Part shown: positions 61,691 to 64,000 of the stretch, in pieces | How the letters are laid out: each line of letters starts with the position of its first letter | How positions within the stretch are numbered: the stretch's first letter is position 1 | Assembly: GCA_964559125.1 (NCBI GenBank) | Contig: CAZLGW010000002.1 | Location: 1-64,000 of the forward strand | Direction: 5' to 3' | DNA from: Ravibacter sp964559125 | GTDB lineage: Bacteria > Bacteroidota > Bacteroidia > Cytophagales > Spirosomataceae | DNA: 64,000 nt | Made by a program: the position numbers and the translations under genes | The notes under the pieces: model-generated | Told to the model about the DNA's origin: nothing | The model's database searches: none | The model's input: only the letters and a program-made list of their open reading frames with translations

Positions 61691-62200
61691 ATGTCAGGAT
61701 TAGCAATAAGGAGCGCCTCGTTGGCCGATATTCCCGCTATAATAGAACTGCAGAAGCAGACCTGGTGGGTTACCTACGAGCCTATTATAGGCAGGGAACA
61801 GTGCGACTTCATGTTTGACGAGTTATATACGGAATCCTCACTGGAAGGACAGATGACTTTGTCAGGCCACTATTTTTTACTGCTCAAGCAGGGCGAAGAA
61901 CTCATTGGATTCGCCTCGTGTTCGGACCTGGGTAAAGACCATATCCTCAAGCTCGAGAAGCTTTATGTACTACCAACTGCTCAGGGTACAGGGGCAGGAA
62001 GGCAGTTGCTGACTGCTGTTGTAGAGTACGCCAGATCGGAGGGAGCGACAGAATTGAGGCTCAATGTCAACCGCCATAACCCGGCCCGGTATTTTTATGA
62101 AAAAATGGGCTTCACAGTTTTGTACGAAGAAGATGTACCGATAGGCGGCTATTGGATGAATGATTACGTAATGGGGAAAATGCTGAAGGAACCTAGCTGA
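61691..62200 (+). CDS. GNAT-family N-acetyltransferase
   Basis: A 169-residue acetyltransferase with the acetyl-CoA binding motif LYVLPTAQGTGAGRQLLTAV at about 98-117 (RxxGxG-like loop QGTGAG) and the C-terminal LRLNVNRHNPARYFYEKMGF. The N-terminal AIRSASLADIPAIIELQKQT is typical. The substrate is unknown; it may modify a small molecule or a protein. It is divergent from surE with a 36-base gap. Confidence 0.9.
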   Translation: MSGLAIRSASLADIPAIIELQKQTWWVTYEPIIGREQCDFMFDELYTESSLEGQMTLSGHYFLLLKQGEELIGFASCSDLGKDHILKLEKLYVLPTAQGTGAGRQLLTAVVEYARSEGATELRLNVNRHNPARYFYEKMGFTVLYEEDVPIGGYWMNDYVMGKMLKEPS

Positions 62201-62356
62201 GGTAATTTGGAATATCCTGGATAGGTATTTGGATAGACAGCACGTGCCGTTTACTAAATCCGGGTTGCGTCGTGGCCCGACTAATGCCTAATTTTGAGGA
62301 CTGTCTGCCGCTAGTTTACAAAAAAGGCAACAATCAACCACTTAACCATTTATTCT

Positions 62357-62647
62357 ATGAATATGAAAAAAGCAATCATTTTATCTGTAGGCCTGGCCAT
62401 ACTTTTATCAGGAGGGTGCAGGAAGAACCCATTGAACCCGCTTAATGCCGCTGCATGCGCTTCAAACGCCCAAAAGGTGTCAGATGCTGCCCTTAAGTTT
62501 AGTAGTAGCCCCACAAATGCCAATTGCGAGGCTTACAAGAAGGAGATAGTGGCTTTCGTCAAAAGCTGTCCGGCCTACTATACTGCAGTTGAAAAAAAGG
62601 AACTGGAAGAATTTGCCAAGGAGCCTTGCGATATTGAGGAAAACTAA
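62357..62647 (+). CDS. Small lipoprotein with cysteine-rich helical domain
   Basis: A 96-residue lipoprotein with lipobox LSGGC (Cys at 21). The mature part holds conserved Cys residues (AAACASNAQKVSDAALKF, NANCEAYKKEIVAFVKSCPA, EPCDIEEN), which could form disulfides. No family recognised. Its stop codon overlaps the stop of the convergent PQQ dehydrogenase gene by two bases (CTAA at 62644..62647). Confidence 0.75.
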   Translation: MNMKKAIILSVGLAILLSGGCRKNPLNPLNAAACASNAQKVSDAALKFSSSPTNANCEAYKKEIVAFVKSCPAYYTAVEKKELEEFAKEPCDIEEN

Positions 62648-64000
62648 GGCAGGGCAAACGCGACGTAACTGTTGCCCTTCCTGGTTCCGAGTTTCGTGCC
62701 ACCACAGGCAATAACAACGTATTGGCGTCCCCGGAACGAGTAGGTGGCAGGGGTAGCGAACCCGCTGGCGGGAAGCGTTGTTTCCCACAATAGTTTTCCT
62801 GTACGGCGGTCGAAAGCCCTGAATTTCCCGTCTTTTGTCGCAGCGATAAAGAGCAGCCCGTTTTCGGTGACCAGCGGACCGCCGTAATTTTCCAGCCCGG
62901 TAGTGGGGATTCCCGAAGCCTTTAACGAATCGAGCTCGCCCAGGGGGACTTTCCAGAGGTATTCCCCCGTATTCAGATCTATTGCATTGAGGGTACCCCA
63001 CGGAGGGCTGATCGCCGGTAATCCGTTTTTGTCCAGGAATTTATGGTACCCGGTACTTTTATATGGCATTTGCTTTTTCCGGCTCCCGGTTTCAGCTGCA
63101 AGCTCTGTTTTTTCTTCACCGAGCAGGAAGTCAATCAGTGATTGTTTTTCGGCAGCAGTGAGTTGGGTGAACCCCGGCATCATTCCCTTGCCGCCCGAAA
63201 TGATCTGGTTTATATATTGCCTGTTTTGACGTTTTCCGATATCTACAAGCGACGGGTATCCGCTTTCGGCGCTTCCGGAGCGGTCGTTCTGATGGCAGGC
63301 GGAGCAATACAACGTATAAGTTCTTTCTCCAGGGCTCAGGTGAGAGAGCATTCGTTCCTGGGGAGTTTCTACCATGGTCAGGACCCAGGGCATCTCGTTG
63401 CTGTTTACATATAAAATTCCCTTGTCGGGATCTGCCGCTGCACCGCCCCATTCGGCGCCCCCGTCAAACCCCGGAAATATCAGCGATCCCGTCAAAGAGG
63501 GGGGAGCAAAACTGCGTTTGTCTATTTTCCGGAAAACAGCCAGCAACTCCTCGCGGTCCGGGGAGTAAGAATTGATATCTTCTTCAGTAAGAAGGTGGCC
63601 TTGCCGGGCAAACGGAGCAGGTTTGGTGGGTATCGGCTGGGTCGGCCATACGTGCTCGCCGGGTAACCCTTCGGTAGGTACCGGTATCTCTTCTATAGGA
63701 AACAGGGACTCTCCTGTCTCGCGGTTGAAAAGGAATACATAGCCGTGTTTCGTGACCTGTGCAACAGCATCCACCGGTTTGCCGTTGTGACTTACCCTGA
63801 GGAGATTAGGCGGAGCGGGGAGGTCCCGGTCCCAGAGGTCGTGATGAATGGTCTGGAAATGCCATATTTTTTTGCCTGTCCGGAGATCAAGGGCGATCAG
63901 TGAGTTTGCGTAGAGGTTTTGCCCCTTCCGGTTGCCACCGTAAAAATCATAGGAAGTAGATCCGGTAGGAATAAAAATCATAGCCCGTTCGGTATCGATA
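62644..64000 (-). CDS. PQQ-dependent dehydrogenase fused to cytochrome c, 3' part
   Basis: The gene is cut by the window edge: the frame runs on past 64000 (IDTERA before MIFIPTG), so the N-terminus is outside. At least 452 residues are seen. The PQQ propeller has KIWHFQTIHHDLWDRDLPAP and DLNTGEYLWKVPLGELD with FRAFDRRTGKLLWETTLPAS. A cytochrome c domain is inserted in the middle (about residues 225-290 of the visible part) with heme motif CSACH. It is periplasmic and feeds electrons from glucose or alcohol-type substrates to respiration. PQQ synthesis genes are not in the window. Confidence 0.88.
   Translation of the reverse strand, partial: IDTERAMIFIPTGSTSYDFYGGNRKGQNLYANSLIALDLRTGKKIWHFQTIHHDLWDRDLPAPPNLLRVSHNGKPVDAVAQVTKHGYVFLFNRETGESLFPIEEIPVPTEGLPGEHVWPTQPIPTKPAPFARQGHLLTEEDINSYSPDREELLAVFRKIDKRSFAPPSLTGSLIFPGFDGGAEWGGAAADPDKGILYVNSNEMPWVLTMVETPQERMLSHLSPGERTYTLYCSACHQNDRSGSAESGYPSLVDIGKRQNRQYINQIISGGKGMMPGFTQLTAAEKQSLIDFLLGEEKTELAAETGSRKKQMPYKSTGYHKFLDKNGLPAISPPWGTLNAIDLNTGEYLWKVPLGELDSLKASGIPTTGLENYGGPLVTENGLLFIAATKDGKFRAFDRRTGKLLWETTLPASGFATPATYSFRGRQYVVIACGGTKLGTRKGNSYVAFALP

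Noticed and set aside
1..64000. CRISPR arrays, rRNA genes, complete insertion sequences
   Set aside because: No regular spaced direct repeats, no rRNA-like stretch and no transposase gene were seen in either strand.

Overview
The window comes from a member of the Bacteroidota, most likely a Cytophagales bacterium close to Dyadobacter or Spirosoma. This is inferred from a type IX secretion sorting domain, Bacteroidetes-type promoter boxes (TTTG, about 20 bases, TAnnTTTG), a Rho factor with a long disordered insert, a CTnDOT-style conjugation module and a menaquinone-type gene pair. The genus is a judgement from overall protein style, not a measured match.

Left region (1 to about 20.3 kb) is mobile DNA. 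It starts with a gene-poor, AT-rich stretch holding a perfect 27-bp palindrome, an SdrD-like T9SS cargo protein, a frameshifted leftover of a second T9SS tail and a frameshifted LuxR-type response regulator. Then comes rteC and the mating-pair-formation operon of an integrative and conjugative element: a small membrane protein, traE, a small unknown, traF, traG (VirB4 ATPase), three tandem VirB5-like TraI paralogues, traJ, traK, traM and traN. The accessory end follows: a Bacteroidetes conjugative-element protein, an HTH excisionase-like protein between two paralogous small regulators, and a tyrosine integrase next to a tRNA-Asp gene. The traE gene is split by a complete group II intron (5071..7574) that encodes an LtrA-like RT/maturase/HNH protein; removing it restores a 110-residue TraE in frame. 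No relaxase, coupling protein, traL, traO, traP or traQ is visible, so the element either continues to the left of the window or is incomplete.

From the tRNA-Asp gene to the right end (20.3 to 64 kb) the sequence reads as ordinary chromosome. It holds nif3-like and zinc-ribbon genes, a TPR protein, radC, a LytS/LytR two-component pair, a histidine phosphatase, a thioesterase plus isochorismate synthase pair (menaquinone), and an RND efflux operon. Next are a CvfB-like S1 protein, two tandem membrane-anchored helix-hairpin-helix proteins beside an OmpA-like protein, and rho with a long leader. These are followed by coaX, an outer-membrane barrel, lptC, a cytochrome c/SCO/lipoprotein operon, recN and a split YeeE/YedE sulfur-transport pair. 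The rest is a murD-ftsW-murG fragment of the dcw cluster, an ethanolamine-type permease, a polysaccharide flippase divergent from a methyltransferase/glycosyltransferase pair, trhO, msrB, a GH3-like gene with surE, a GNAT gene and the 3' part of a PQQ dehydrogenase fused to cytochrome c. Genes are tightly packed, and several convergent pairs have almost no space between them.

The most interesting part is the conjugation operon whose pilin-like subunit gene depends on group II intron splicing, together with the triplicated TraI genes and the tRNA-Asp junction with an integrase lacking the first catalytic arginine. No CRISPR array, rRNA or complete insertion sequence was seen.
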